DNA of 64,000 nucleotides. Origin: Nonomuraea dietziae (GTDB lineage: Bacteria > Actinomycetota > Actinomycetes > Streptosporangiales > Streptosporangiaceae). The notes beneath the pieces are model-generated. The model saw only the letters and a list, made by a program, of their open reading frames with translations. It ran no database searches and had not been told where the DNA came from. Location of the stretch: positions 6,386,001 to 6,450,000 of the forward strand of contig NZ_JACIBV010000001.1 in the NCBI RefSeq assembly GCF_014195505.1. Direction: 5' to 3'. The position numbers were made by a program, and so were the translations under genes. Each line of letters begins with the position of its first letter. Position 1 is the first letter of the stretch. Of this stretch, positions 49,380 through 58,696 are shown in pieces.

Positions 49380-50831
49380 GTGGAGGGGCTGATGACGGTC
49401 GCGAAGGTCGAGCCGCCGCTCGTCTGGCGAGCCGGCCCCCGCATGCCCGGATGGGTGCGGTCCTACCGTCTCCAGGCGCTCGGGGCCGATCTCGGCTGCG
49501 CGGTGGCGGGGGCGATGCTGGCCTTCGTCGCCAGGTTCGGCGAGCTCACGCCCTACGCCACGCCGTACATCCTGCTCAGCCTCGCGCTGCCGCCCGTGTG
49601 GGTCTGCGCCATGGCGCTCAACAGGGCCTACGAGCCTCGCCTGATCGGCATCGGCTCGGAGGAGTTCCGCAGGGTCGTCAGGTGCGGGATGGCGCTGACC
49701 GCCGCCATGGCGATCTGCGCCTACGCCACCAAGACCGAGGTCGCGCGCGGCTACGTCGTGCTGGCACTGCCGTTGACGACGCTGCTCACCGTGCTCTTCA
49801 GGTACGGCCTGCGCCGCGCGCTGCACCGGCGCAGGGCCGAGGGGCAGTGCATGCACAGGGTCGTGGCGGTGGGCCACGAGGCGGGCGTCGCCGAGCTCGT
49901 GAGCAGGTTCCGCAGGGAGCGCTACCACGGCATGGAGATCGTGGCCGCCTGCCTTCCTGACGACACCTCTCGAAGCAGGGTGGGCGACGTGCCGGTGGCG
50001 GGCGGCTTCGCCGACGTGCCGCTGGTGGTGGCCCAGGTCGACGCCGACACGGTGGCGGTCCTCGCCTGCCAGGAGATGGACGGCCTGGCGCTGCGCCGCC
50101 TGGCGTGGCGGCTGGAGAAGACCCACACCGAGCTGGTCGTGGCGCCCGCCCTGATGGAGGTGGCGGGGCCGCGCACGACCATCCGCCCCGCCGCCGGGCT
50201 GCCGTTGCTCCACGTGGAGCACCCTGAGCTGGCAGGGGCCAGGCAACTGGTGAAGAACGTCTTCGACAGGGTGGTGGCGGGGGTGCTTCTCGTGCTGATC
50301 GCACCGTTACTGCTGGGGCTGGCGCTCGCCGTCCGCGTGAGCAGTCCTGGGCCCGCGCTGTTCAGGCAGACCAGGGTGGGCAGGGACGGCAGGCTCTTCA
50401 CCATCGTGAAGTTCCGCACGATGCGGCAAGACGCGGAGCGGATGAAGGTGGAACTGGTCAGCGACGCCGACGGCGTGCTGTTCAAGGTGCGCGACGATCC
50501 GCGGGTGACGGCTCTGGGGGCGTTGATGCGACGCCACTCCCTCGACGAGCTGCCCCAGCTGATCAACGTGCTGTTCGGTCACATGTCTCTGGTCGGCCCC
50601 AGGCCCCCGCTTCCCGAGGAGGTCGCGCAGTACGGCGACGACGTCCGCAGGCGGCTGCTGGTGCGCCCGGGGCTGACGGGGCTGTGGCAGGTTTCGGGCA
50701 GGTCAGATCTGTCGTGGGAGGAATCCGTACGCCTCGACCTGCGTTACGTCGAGAACTGGTCCCTCATGCTGGATCTGCAGATCCTGTGGAAGACTTGGTC
50801 GGCCGTCGCCCGCGGGCAAGGAGCTTACTGA
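49380..50831 (+). CDS. Polyprenyl-phosphate sugar-1-phosphate transferase (WbaP/CpsE type)
   Basis: This enzyme starts exopolysaccharide synthesis by moving a sugar-phosphate from a UDP-sugar to undecaprenyl/decaprenyl phosphate. The 483-residue product has about four N-terminal membrane segments, a CoA-binding-like soluble middle domain, then a fifth segment and the Bac_transf domain. Signature parts are GPALFRQTRVGRDGRLFTIVKFRTM, RRHSLDELPQLINVL, MSLVGPRPPLP and LVRPGLTGLWQVSGRSDL. The GTG at 49380 follows a G-run; an ATG at 49392 is an alternative. The stop overlaps cysQ by one base (TGATG). It sets the class of the whole locus. Confidence 0.94.
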   Translation: MEGLMTVAKVEPPLVWRAGPRMPGWVRSYRLQALGADLGCAVAGAMLAFVARFGELTPYATPYILLSLALPPVWVCAMALNRAYEPRLIGIGSEEFRRVVRCGMALTAAMAICAYATKTEVARGYVVLALPLTTLLTVLFRYGLRRALHRRRAEGQCMHRVVAVGHEAGVAELVSRFRRERYHGMEIVAACLPDDTSRSRVGDVPVAGGFADVPLVVAQVDADTVAVLACQEMDGLALRRLAWRLEKTHTELVVAPALMEVAGPRTTIRPAAGLPLLHVEHPELAGARQLVKNVFDRVVAGVLLVLIAPLLLGLALAVRVSSPGPALFRQTRVGRDGRLFTIVKFRTMRQDAERMKVELVSDADGVLFKVRDDPRVTALGALMRRHSLDELPQLINVLFGHMSLVGPRPPLPEEVAQYGDDVRRRLLVRPGLTGLWQVSGRSDLSWEESVRLDLRYVENWSLMLDLQILWKTWSAVARGQGAY

Positions 50832-51595
50832 TGACGATTCGCGACGACCACGCCCTCGCCTCCGACCTGGCCACGGAGGCGGGAGAGCGGCTGCTCTCGC
50901 TGCGCGGGCGCGAGGGCTTCGAGCATCCTCCCGCCCTGAGAGCCGAGGGCGACAGGCAGGCCCACGTCTTCCTGACGGAGGCGCTGGCGCGGCTGCGGCC
51001 CAGCGACAGCGTGCTGTCCGAGGAGGCCACCCGCGAGGAGCGGGAGGATCCGGCCAGACGTACGGCCGAGCGGGTGTGGATCGTCGATCCGCTCGACGGC
51101 ACAAGAGAGTTCGCCGAGGAGGGCCGCGAAGACTGGGCGGTCCACGTCGCGCTGTGGGAGCGCGGCGAGCTGGTGGCAGGAGCGGTGGCGCTGCCCGCTC
51201 AGGGCCGCACGCTGTCCACGGCCGAGCCGCCCAAGCTCGCGCCCTACGAAGGCGGCAGGTTCCGCATCGCGGTCAGTCGCACCAGGCCGCCCCAGTTCGT
51301 GCAGAAACTCGCCTACCTCGCCGGGGCCGACCTCGTGCCGATCGGTTCGGCGGGGGCGAAGATCTCCGCCGTCCTGACGGGTGAGGTCGAGGCGTACGTG
51401 CACGCGGGCGGGCAGTACGAGTGGGATTCCGCCGCGCCGGTGGCGGTCGCGCTCGCCTCAGGGGCCCACGCGAGCCGAATCGACGGCTCCGAGCTGGCCT
51501 ATAACCAGGAGGACCCCACTCTTCCGGATATCCTTGTTTCCCTACCGGAGCTGGCGCCAACGTTGCTCGCCGGGATCCGCGACCTGCACCGCTAA
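50831..51595 (+). CDS. cysQ: CysQ-like 3'(2'),5'-bisphosphate nucleotidase
   Basis: CysQ removes the 3'-phosphate of PAP, the product left when sulfotransferases use PAPS, and so prevents product inhibition. From ATG at 50831 the product is 254 residues of the inositol-monophosphatase fold: DSVLSEEAT gives the Glu metal ligand, WIVDPLDGTREF is the central motif, and YEWDSAAPVAVA the last. The one-base overlap with the sugar-transferase gene and with the cysD frame shows one transcript. Its place between sugar transferase and cysDN ties sulfate metabolism to exopolysaccharide synthesis. Confidence 0.92.
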   Translation: MTIRDDHALASDLATEAGERLLSLRGREGFEHPPALRAEGDRQAHVFLTEALARLRPSDSVLSEEATREEREDPARRTAERVWIVDPLDGTREFAEEGREDWAVHVALWERGELVAGAVALPAQGRTLSTAEPPKLAPYEGGRFRIAVSRTRPPQFVQKLAYLAGADLVPIGSAGAKISAVLTGEVEAYVHAGGQYEWDSAAPVAVALASGAHASRIDGSELAYNQEDPTLPDILVSLPELAPTLLAGIRDLHR

Positions 51596-51612
51596 TGCCG
51601 GAGGAAGCCCCC

Positions 51613-52527
51613 ATGCTTCAGCGCGACTACACCACGTCGCAACTCGACGTTCTCGAGGCCGAGGCCATCCACATCATGCGTGAGGTGGCGGCGGAGTTCG
51701 AGCGCCCGTGTCTGCTCTTCTCCGGTGGCAAGGACTCCATCGTGATGCTGCGCATCGCGGAGAAGGCCTTCTGGCCGGCGCCGATCCCCTTCCCGCTCAT
51801 GCACGTCGACACCGGGCACAACTTCCCCGAGGTCATCGAGTTCCGTGACCGGCGCTCCGCCGAGCTCGGCGCCCGGCTGGTGGTGGCCAGCGTCCAGGAC
51901 TCCATCGACGCCGGCCGCGTCACCGAGGAGACAGGGCGGCGCGCCTCGCGCAACCGCCTGCAGACCACCACGCTGCTCGACGCGATCGAGGACCACGAGT
52001 TCGACGCGGTCTTCGGTGGTGCCAGGCGCGACGAGGAGAAGGCCCGCGCCAAGGAGCGGGTGTTCTCCTTCCGCGACGAGTTCGGCCAGTGGGACCCGAA
52101 GAATCAGCGTCCCGAACTGTGGAACCTCTACAACGCGCGCATCCGCAAGGGCGAGCACATCAGGGTCTTCCCGCTGTCGAACTGGACCGAGCTCGACATC
52201 TGGGACTACATCCGCCGTGAGGGCATCGAGATCCCCTCGATCTACTTCGCCCACACCCGCAAGGTCTTCGAGCGCGACGGCATGCTGCTGCCCGACGACC
52301 TCGTGGTGAGCAGGGGCGACGACGAGCCGCTGTTCGAGGCGGTGGTCCGCTACCGCACGGTCGGCGACATGACCTGCACGGGCGCGGTGCAGTCGGCCGC
52401 CGCGACGGTCGAGGAGATCATCGAGGAGATCGCGGCGACGAGGATCACCGAGCGTGGCGCGACCCGCGCCGACGACCGGGCCTCCGAGGCCGCGATGGAA
52501 GACCGCAAGCGCGAAGGCTACTTCTAA
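51613..52527 (+). CDS. cysD: Sulfate adenylyltransferase small subunit CysD
   Basis: CysD with CysN turns sulfate and ATP into APS. From ATG at 51613 the product is 304 residues, with the PP-loop LLFSGGKDSIVMLRIA near the start, and the RRDEEKARAKERVFSFRD and YFAHTRKVFERDG stretches typical of CysD. GGAGGA eight bases upstream favours this ATG; another at 51595 overlaps the cysQ stop (TAATG) and would add six residues. CysN follows after three bases. Confidence 0.95.
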   Translation: MLQRDYTTSQLDVLEAEAIHIMREVAAEFERPCLLFSGGKDSIVMLRIAEKAFWPAPIPFPLMHVDTGHNFPEVIEFRDRRSAELGARLVVASVQDSIDAGRVTEETGRRASRNRLQTTTLLDAIEDHEFDAVFGGARRDEEKARAKERVFSFRDEFGQWDPKNQRPELWNLYNARIRKGEHIRVFPLSNWTELDIWDYIRREGIEIPSIYFAHTRKVFERDGMLLPDDLVVSRGDDEPLFEAVVRYRTVGDMTCTGAVQSAAATVEEIIEEIAATRITERGATRADDRASEAAMEDRKREGYF

Positions 52528-52530
52528 AAA

Positions 52531-53787
52531 ATGGACATTCTTCGTTTCGCCACCGCCGGGTCCGTCGACGACGGCAAGTCCACGCTGATCGGCCGCCTGC
52601 TGTTCGACTCCAAGGCGATCTTCGAGGACCAGCTCGAGGCGGTCGAGCGCACCTCGCGCGATCGCGGCACCGAGTACACCGACCTGTCGCTGCTGACCGA
52701 CGGCCTGCGGGCCGAGCGGGAGCAGGGCATCACGATCGACGTGGCCTACCGCTACTTCGCCACGCCCAAGCGCAAGTTCATCATCGCCGACACCCCCGGG
52801 CACATCCAGTACACCCGCAACATGGTGACCGGCGCCTCCACCGCCGATCTGGCCATCATCCTGATCGACGCGCGCAAGGGCGTGCTGGAGCAGTCGCGCA
52901 GGCACGCCTTCCTCACCTCGCTGCTGCGGGTGCCCCACCTGGTGCTCGCGGTGAACAAGATGGACCTCGTCGACTACTCCCAGGAGCGGTTCGAGGAGAT
53001 CCGCGAGGAGTTCACCGCCTTCGCCTCCAAGCTCAACGTGGCCGACCTGACCTTCATCCCGATCTCCGCGCTCAACGGCGACAACGTGGTCTCCCGGTCG
53101 GAGAACATGCCCTGGTACCAGGGCACCTCGCTGCTGCACCACCTGGAGAACGTGCACATCGCCTCCGACCGCAACCTGGTCGACGTGCGCTTCCCCGTGC
53201 AGTACGTCATCAGGCCGCACAAGACCGAGTTCCACGACTACCGTGGCTACGCGGGCCAGGTCGCGGGCGGCGTGCTGAAGCCCGGTGACGAGGTGCTGCA
53301 CCTGCCGTCCGGGCTGGCCACCAGGATCGCCTCGATCGACACCTTCGACGGCCCCGTCGAGGAGGCCTTCCCGCCCATGTCGGTCACCCTCCGCCTGGAG
53401 GACCACATCGACATCTCCCGCGGCGACATGATCTGCAGGCCGAACAACAAGCCGCAGGTCGCTCAGGAGCTTGAGGCGATGGTCTGCTGGATGGCCGACG
53501 GGGTGAAGCTGGCGCCGCGGTCCAAGCTGAGCATCAAGCACACCACCAGGACGGCCAGGGCGCTGGTGCGTGAGCTGCACTACCGGCTCGACGTCAACAC
53601 CCTGCACCGCGACGAGGGCGCGACCTCGCTCGGTCTGAACGAGATCGGCAGGGTGTCGCTGCGGGTCACCCAGCCGCTGTTCGTCGACGACTACGCGCGC
53701 AACCGGATGACCGGTGGATTCATCCTCGTGGACGAGTCCACGAACACCACGGTCGGCGCCGGCATGATCGTCGACGCCAGAGCGTAG
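52531..53787 (+). CDS. cysN: Sulfate adenylyltransferase large subunit CysN (GTPase), no APS-kinase domain
   Basis: CysN is the GTPase that drives APS formation. The 418-residue product has the elongation-factor-type G domain: GSVDDGKSTLIGRLL, DTPGHIQYTRNM, NKMDLVDY, then two beta-barrel domains. It ends after the third domain, with no C-terminal APS kinase (CysC), which many actinobacteria and rhizobial NodQ have fused. A separate CysC must exist elsewhere if PAPS is made. A strong terminator follows 15 bases after the stop, ending the first transcript. Confidence 0.95.
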   Translation: MDILRFATAGSVDDGKSTLIGRLLFDSKAIFEDQLEAVERTSRDRGTEYTDLSLLTDGLRAEREQGITIDVAYRYFATPKRKFIIADTPGHIQYTRNMVTGASTADLAIILIDARKGVLEQSRRHAFLTSLLRVPHLVLAVNKMDLVDYSQERFEEIREEFTAFASKLNVADLTFIPISALNGDNVVSRSENMPWYQGTSLLHHLENVHIASDRNLVDVRFPVQYVIRPHKTEFHDYRGYAGQVAGGVLKPGDEVLHLPSGLATRIASIDTFDGPVEEAFPPMSVTLRLEDHIDISRGDMICRPNNKPQVAQELEAMVCWMADGVKLAPRSKLSIKHTTRTARALVRELHYRLDVNTLHRDEGATSLGLNEIGRVSLRVTQPLFVDDYARNRMTGGFILVDESTNTTVGAGMIVDARA

Positions 53788-53802
53788 TCAGGAGCGTTCC
53801 CC

Positions 53803-53829
53803 AGGGCCGTGGTCGGTGACCACGGCCCT
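53803..53829 (+). terminator. Perfect 12-bp hairpin terminator after cysN
   Basis: AGGGCCGTGGTC and GACCACGGCCCT are perfect arms with a 3-base loop, 15 bases after the cysN stop. GTCGCGTTCCTT follows with only a weak T-run. This is the clearest terminator in the window and suggests that sugar transferase-cysQ-cysD-cysN form one unit, with the next genes having their own promoter in 53830-53934. Confidence 0.8.
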
Positions 53830-53934
53830 GTCGCGTTCCTTAGGTAGATCCTTTGTCGTTCACTGACACTTTGATTACTCTCCGCGCTAACGTCTCCACG
53901 GTCCGTATTCACCGCGCACCGCCGGAGGCATACT

Positions 53935-54828
53935 GTGACCGACCGGGTGATCTTTCTGGGTGGGCTTGGCCGCAGCGGCACCACGCTGCTCGAGCGCCTC
54001 CTCGGCGAGCTGCCAGGGGTCGTGCCGCTCGGCGAGGTGGTCCACCTGTGGGCCCGCGGCGTGGTCGCCGGCGAGCTGTGCGGGTGCGGCGAGGCGTTCC
54101 CCCGGTGCCCGTTCTGGCGCGAGGTCGGCGAGCGGGCCTTCGGCGGCTGGTCGCGCGAGCTGGCCGAGCGGGTGCTCCGGCTGCGCCGCAGGGTCGATCG
54201 CACCAGGCGCATCCCCGCCGTCGGCCACCCCGACCTGGCCGAGTACGTCGCCGCCTACCGCAGCGTCTACAACGCGGCGCTCCAGGTCGCGGGCGGCGCG
54301 GCCGTCGTCGACTCCAGCAAGCACGCCTCGCTGGCCTTCTGCCTGGCGGCAGGGGGCGTGCAGCCGCACGTGGTGCACGTCGTGCGCGACCCGCGCGCGG
54401 TGGCCCACTCCTGGCGCAGGACGGTCCCGAGGCCCGAGGACGGCAGCCACATGACCCGATGGGGCGCCATGCGCACCTCCCTGCACTGGAGCGCGCAGAA
54501 CCTCGCTCTCGACCTGCTCGCCGCGCGGGGGGTCGAGGTGACCAGGGTCCGCTACGAGGACCTGCTCGCCGACCCCCGCGCCACGCTGACCGACCTCGCC
54601 GAGCGCCTCGGCCTCGACACGAGCCTCGGCTTCCTCGACGGCACCACCGTCAGCCTCGGCCGCGCGCACACCGTCTCGGGCAACCCCATGCGGTTCGCGG
54701 TCGGCCAGGTCGAGCTCTCCCACGACGACGCCTGGCGCGGCGGCCTGCCCGCCGTCCAGCGCGCCGTGGTCTCGGGCCTCACGGCCCCTCTCATGACCAG
54801 GTACGGCTATCGCGGAGCGGCGGCATGA
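53935..54828 (+). CDS. Sulfotransferase, family-1 type, no. 1
   Basis: Sulfotransferases move the sulfuryl group of PAPS to hydroxyl or amino groups. The GTG start has GGAGG seven bases upstream. The 297-residue product begins with the PAPS 5'-phosphosulfate loop FLGGLGRSGTTLLERLL, and the 3'-phosphate region is VVDSSKHASL and VVHVVRDPRAVAHSWRR. It has no membrane segment, so it acts in the cytoplasm, probably on a lipid-linked sugar. The stop overlaps the GT2 gene as ATGA, so sulfation and sugar addition are likely coupled. The acceptor is unknown. Confidence 0.9.
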   Translation: MTDRVIFLGGLGRSGTTLLERLLGELPGVVPLGEVVHLWARGVVAGELCGCGEAFPRCPFWREVGERAFGGWSRELAERVLRLRRRVDRTRRIPAVGHPDLAEYVAAYRSVYNAALQVAGGAAVVDSSKHASLAFCLAAGGVQPHVVHVVRDPRAVAHSWRRTVPRPEDGSHMTRWGAMRTSLHWSAQNLALDLLAARGVEVTRVRYEDLLADPRATLTDLAERLGLDTSLGFLDGTTVSLGRAHTVSGNPMRFAVGQVELSHDDAWRGGLPAVQRAVVSGLTAPLMTRYGYRGAAA

Positions 54829-55745
54829 CTCCTTCGGTCGGCGTGGTGATCCCCACGACGGGCAAGCGTCCGGAGCAGCTCAGGGCGGCCACCCGCGCGG
54901 TGCTCACCCAGGACTATCCGGGCAGGATCGACCTGGTCGTCGTGGTCGACGGCGGCGATCCGATCGCGGTGGCCGAGCAGATCGCCGACGTGGTCGCGCC
55001 CAGGTCGAAGGGTGACGAGCCGCACTGCGTGCGCGTGCTGCCCAACCGGCTCAGCCCCGGCCTGCCAGGCGCCCGCAACACCGGCATCGCCGCCTCCGAC
55101 ACCGACCTGGTCGCCTTCTGCGACGACGACGACGTCTGGCTGCCAGGCAAGCTCGCCGCGCAGTCGGAGGCGCTCGGTCCTGGCGCCGACTTCTCCAGCT
55201 GCGCCATCGAGGTCGAGTACGGCACGCGCCGCGTGCCGAGGCTCGCGGGCCTCACCCAGGTCACCAAGGCCGACCTGGTGCGCTCGCGGATGGTGATGGT
55301 GCACTCCTCGACTTTCGTGTTCAGACGCGGCGCCTACTGGGTCGACGAGAGCGCGCCCATGGGCCAGAACGAGGACTGGGATCTCGCGCTGCGCGCCGCC
55401 AAGCGGCAGCCGATCGCGCACGTCGACAGTCCGCTCGTCCGGGTTCGTTGGGGCGCGTCACAGTACGTCACCAAGTGGGCCGACCGCATCGCCGGGCTGG
55501 AGTGGATGCTCGCCCGGCACCCAGAACTGGCCGTGGATCCGCGCGGCGCGGCGCGGATCTACGGTCAACTCGCCTTCCACCACGCCGCGATGGGGCGGCG
55601 CAGGGAAGCGGGCAGGTGGGCGCTGCGCACCTTCGCCGCCAGGGCGGGCGAGCCCCGCGCCCCGATCGCGCTCGCCGTCGCCGCGGGGTTCGTCTCCGCT
55701 CCAGCGGTGCTCTCGCTGCTGCACGACAGGGGGCACGGCATTTGA
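54825..55745 (+). CDS. GT2-family glycosyltransferase
   Basis: The 306-residue product has a GT-A domain at the N-terminus: SVGVVIPTTGKRPEQL, LVVVVDGGDP and LVAFCDDDDVWLPGKL with the acidic metal site DDDD. A GQNEDWDLALR motif follows near the acceptor site. The C-terminal third is helical with no strong membrane segment. It adds a sugar to the growing repeat unit in the cytoplasm. ATGA overlap with the sulfotransferase gene and TTGA overlap with the next gene point to one transcript. Confidence 0.88.
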   Translation: MTPSVGVVIPTTGKRPEQLRAATRAVLTQDYPGRIDLVVVVDGGDPIAVAEQIADVVAPRSKGDEPHCVRVLPNRLSPGLPGARNTGIAASDTDLVAFCDDDDVWLPGKLAAQSEALGPGADFSSCAIEVEYGTRRVPRLAGLTQVTKADLVRSRMVMVHSSTFVFRRGAYWVDESAPMGQNEDWDLALRAAKRQPIAHVDSPLVRVRWGASQYVTKWADRIAGLEWMLARHPELAVDPRGAARIYGQLAFHHAAMGRRREAGRWALRTFAARAGEPRAPIALAVAAGFVSAPAVLSLLHDRGHGI

Positions 55746-56518
55746 CCGCCGGCCTGCCCTCCCGCCCCGCGAGGGTGACGGTCGCGGGGGTCCCGCTCGA
55801 TCCGTTCACCGAACAGCAGACGGTCGAGTGGGTGGCCGCCGCTCTGGAGGCGGGTGAGGGCGGACACCTCGTCACCCCCAACGTCGACATCTGCCGCGCC
55901 GTCGCAGGCAACCCGGCGCTCAGAGAGCTCGTCAGCGCCGCCGACGTGGTGGTGGCCGACGGCATGCCCCTGGTGTGGGCCTCCAGGCTGCTGCGCCAGG
56001 CGCTGCCCGAGAGGGTGACGGGAGCCGACCTGATCTGGTCGCTCAGCGCGATGGCGGCACGCGGAGGCTGGCCGGTCTACCTGCTCGGCGCTCCTCCCGG
56101 AGTGGCCGCGAGAGCGGCGTGGGAGCTGGCCGACGGCTGTCGCGGGCTGCGGGTCTGCGGGGTGGACGCTCCGCCGTACGGGTTCGACAGGAGCGAGGAG
56201 GGCGTCGCGCGCGTGAGGGAGAAGCTGGTGGAGGCGCAGCCCAGGATCGTCTTCGTGGGTCTCGGCTTCCCCCTGCAGGACAGGCTGATCGCCGGCCTGC
56301 GACCTCACCTGCCCCGCACCTGGTTCGTCGGGTGCGGGTCGGCGATCGCGTTCGCGGCGGGGTCGGTCGCGAGGGCGCCGCTGTGGATGCGGCGCACCGG
56401 CACCGAGTGGCTGTTCCGCCTGGCCAGCGAGCCGGGACGGCTGGCCAGGCGCTACCTCGTCGACGACGTGCCGTTCGCGACCAGATTGCTGACCAGATCG
56501 CTGCTGCTCAGGCGGTGA
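55742..56518 (+). CDS. WecG/TagA/CpsF-family glycosyltransferase (GT26)
   Basis: The 258-residue product has the whole WecG/TagA pattern: LVTPNVDIC, ADGMPLVWAS, ERVTGADLIW, VFVGLGFPLQDRL, FVGCGSAIAFAAG, and RAPLWMRRTGTEWLFRL followed by RRYLVDD. Members add ManNAc-type sugars (ManNAcA in WecG, ManNAc in TagA) to lipid-linked GlcNAc. TTG at 55742 overlaps the GT2 stop (TTGA); GTG at 55775 is a good alternative start. It converges on the third sulfotransferase gene with an 11-base overlap. Confidence 0.93.
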   Translation: MTAGLPSRPARVTVAGVPLDPFTEQQTVEWVAAALEAGEGGHLVTPNVDICRAVAGNPALRELVSAADVVVADGMPLVWASRLLRQALPERVTGADLIWSLSAMAARGGWPVYLLGAPPGVAARAAWELADGCRGLRVCGVDAPPYGFDRSEEGVARVREKLVEAQPRIVFVGLGFPLQDRLIAGLRPHLPRTWFVGCGSAIAFAAGSVARAPLWMRRTGTEWLFRLASEPGRLARRYLVDDVPFATRLLTRSLLLRR

Positions 56519-57395
56519 GCGCCCGCACCCTGTCGATCTCGTCGGTGGTCAGGCGCTCGCGGTAGGAGCTCAGCGCCTGGCTGGAGTCCATGGGGCGGTA
56601 GGCCGTGCGTGAGAGGCCCGACCAGGCGAAACCGCGGTCAGCCTCGCCGCGGGCCGTGCACGCGCGCGTGATGCGGCGCTCGGCCGCCGCCGTCCAGCGC
56701 AGGCCCGCCACGTCGTACAGGCGGCGGAAGCCCTGGAGGGGTGAGCGCGCGAGCTCCTCGTAGGAGACCACGGTGATGCCCTCGGTGCGCGCCAGGAGGG
56801 AGCGCGTGACCCGCCACAGCGCGCACACCTTGGCGATGCGGTCCTGGGAGCCGGCCAGCGCGCGCAGCTCCTCCATCTCCGGATGGTCGCGGACCAGGAG
56901 CGGCTGCTCGAGCAGCTCCTCGAGATGGATGGTCCAGCCGAGCCGGGTCCACGAGCCGACAAGGGCGACGGGGTCGCGGACCAGGGCGATCACCGTGCAG
57001 CCGAGCCGCCCGGCGAACCAGCCGGAGGAGAGCACGGCGAAGGGGTCGTCGAGCAGCGCCCGCCGTCCGGTGAGCCTGCCCCAGGTGAAGGCCGAGCCGT
57101 AGCGGGCCAGCCTGGCCAGGTCGTACGGCGCGCGGTTGGCGCGCAGCTCGGCGAGGAAGCCGTAACGCAGGGCCGTGGTGTCGCGGAAGGCCGGCAGCCA
57201 GCCGGCGGAGTTGTCGTCGCAGATGTACTGGAAGCGGTGCGTCACCGAGGCCCGCAGCACGCCGGGGCAGCGGCCGGGCGGGTGCTGGGGGTTGAGCGGC
57301 TCGTTGACGTAGACCAGCTCGCCCGAGGCGGCCAGCATCTTGCCCGCCCAGCTCGTGCCGCTGCGGGGCAGCCCCGTCACCAGGATCGGCGTCAT
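56508..57395 (-). CDS. Sulfotransferase, no. 3 of locus
   Basis: From ATG at 57395 the product is 295 residues. The 5'-phosphosulfate loop is ILVTGLPRSGTSWAGKMLA; the 3'-phosphate region is CTVIALVRDPVALVGSWTR. It has a long middle stretch with few conserved residues, and no membrane segment. It differs clearly from the two other sulfotransferases of the locus. Its start overlaps the flippase stop as ATGA, so it belongs to the leftward transcript. The acceptor is inferred to be the same glycan. Confidence 0.88.
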   Translation of the reverse strand: MTPILVTGLPRSGTSWAGKMLAASGELVYVNEPLNPQHPPGRCPGVLRASVTHRFQYICDDNSAGWLPAFRDTTALRYGFLAELRANRAPYDLARLARYGSAFTWGRLTGRRALLDDPFAVLSSGWFAGRLGCTVIALVRDPVALVGSWTRLGWTIHLEELLEQPLLVRDHPEMEELRALAGSQDRIAKVCALWRVTRSLLARTEGITVVSYEELARSPLQGFRRLYDVAGLRWTAAAERRITRACTARGEADRGFAWSGLSRTAYRPMDSSQALSSYRERLTTDEIDRVRALTA

Positions 57396-58696
57396 GCGGT
57401 CGCCCACGACCTGAAGCGGAGCGCGGTCAGGCTGTGGCGGCCGAAGGGGCGCAGACCGTAACGCTGGTGGATCTGCCAGAGCGGCAGCAGGTTCTTCACC
57501 AGCACCCCGCCGGACCAGCCCATGGCCGCACCGAGCGCGCCGTGCGCGGGGATCAGCGCCAGGTCGAGCAGCACGGTGACGGCGACCGCCGCCACGAGGT
57601 TGGCGAGGCTGGCGGAGGTGTGGCCCGCCGAGATGAGGACCACGTCGACCATGCCGCACGCCGTGGCGACCATCATCGTCCCTGCCAGGACCAGCGCGAC
57701 GGGCAGGGCCTCGTCATAGCCCGTGCCGAAGATCCGCAGCAGCCACGGCGCGAGCAGGGCGTAGCCGAGCCAGACCGGCCAGGTCAGCAGCACCAGCCAC
57801 ATGGTCGTCACCTGGTAGAGCTCACGGGCCCTCGGCAGATCGCCTTCGGCCAGCGCGCGCACCAGGCGGGGCTGGGCGGCCTGGGCGAGCCCCTGGCTGG
57901 CCAGCTGACCGACGACCTTGAACCTGGTGGCGGCGGTGTAGATGGCCGCCTGGGCCGGGCCCGCCAGGAGGGCCACGATCACGATGTCAAGGCGCTGGAA
58001 GAGCGCCTGGATCGCGCTCGCCGCCGACCTCGGCGCGGTGTGCCGCCACAGGTCGCGCGCCGTTCCCGGCAGGTACGGCGTGCGCGGCACCCGTCGGCGC
58101 AGGCTCAGCGCCGCCAGCGCCGCCACCACCAGGTACGGCGCCGCCCACGCCCCCGCCAGCGCCTCCTGCGGGTACGGCAGCGCCGCGGCGGCCACGACGG
58201 CGACCAGGACGAGCTGGGCCACGGGCAGCAGCATGCCGTCCAGCAGCACGGTCGTCCGCATGGAGCCGAAGCCCCTGGTCGCCGCGAGCAGGATGTCGGC
58301 CACCACCATCAACGGCAGCGCCAGCGCCAGCGGACCGAGCAGGGGATACAGCACCACGCCCGCGGCCGTGGAGAGCAGCGCCCCAGGGGTCACCGCCGCC
58401 CTGACATAGCCGGAGATGCCGCGATAGTCGTAGGTCTTGGCGCGGGCGACGAAGAAGATCAGGCCGTTGCCCGCGTCGAGCTTGGCGATGCCCGCGACCA
58501 TCAGCGCCAGCGCGACGGCGGTGAAGAACGTGCCCGCCTGTTCGGCGCTGAAGGTGCGGGTCACGATCACGACCAGGAGGAACTGCGCCAGCGCGCTCAC
58601 CCCTGCTCCGGTGACCCCCGCCAGACCCGCCCTGGCCACCCGCCCGAGCCTGCCGCCGCTCCCCGTGGCGCGTCGCGCGGGCGTCACCGGCGCCAC
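57392..58696 (-). CDS. Wzx-like polysaccharide flippase (MOP/oligosaccharidyl-lipid family)
   Basis: The 434-residue protein has about 12-14 hydrophobic segments. It resembles the Polysacc_synt/MVF-like flippases that turn lipid-linked repeat units across the membrane. It contains the LAQFLLVVIVTRTFSAEQAGTFF start, with the GT-type loop DAGNGLIFFVARAKTYDYRG. GTG at 58696 overlaps the sulfotransferase stop by 13 bases. With the initiating transferase, Wzy and Wzz proteins it completes a Wzx/Wzy system. The sulfotransferase on either side suggests that sulfation happens before or at export. Confidence 0.88.
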   Translation of the reverse strand: MAPVTPARRATGSGGRLGRVARAGLAGVTGAGVSALAQFLLVVIVTRTFSAEQAGTFFTAVALALMVAGIAKLDAGNGLIFFVARAKTYDYRGISGYVRAAVTPGALLSTAAGVVLYPLLGPLALALPLMVVADILLAATRGFGSMRTTVLLDGMLLPVAQLVLVAVVAAAALPYPQEALAGAWAAPYLVVAALAALSLRRRVPRTPYLPGTARDLWRHTAPRSAASAIQALFQRLDIVIVALLAGPAQAAIYTAATRFKVVGQLASQGLAQAAQPRLVRALAEGDLPRARELYQVTTMWLVLLTWPVWLGYALLAPWLLRIFGTGYDEALPVALVLAGTMMVATACGMVDVVLISAGHTSASLANLVAAVAVTVLLDLALIPAHGALGAAMGWSGGVLVKNLLPLWQIHQRYGLRPFGRHSLTALRFRSWATA

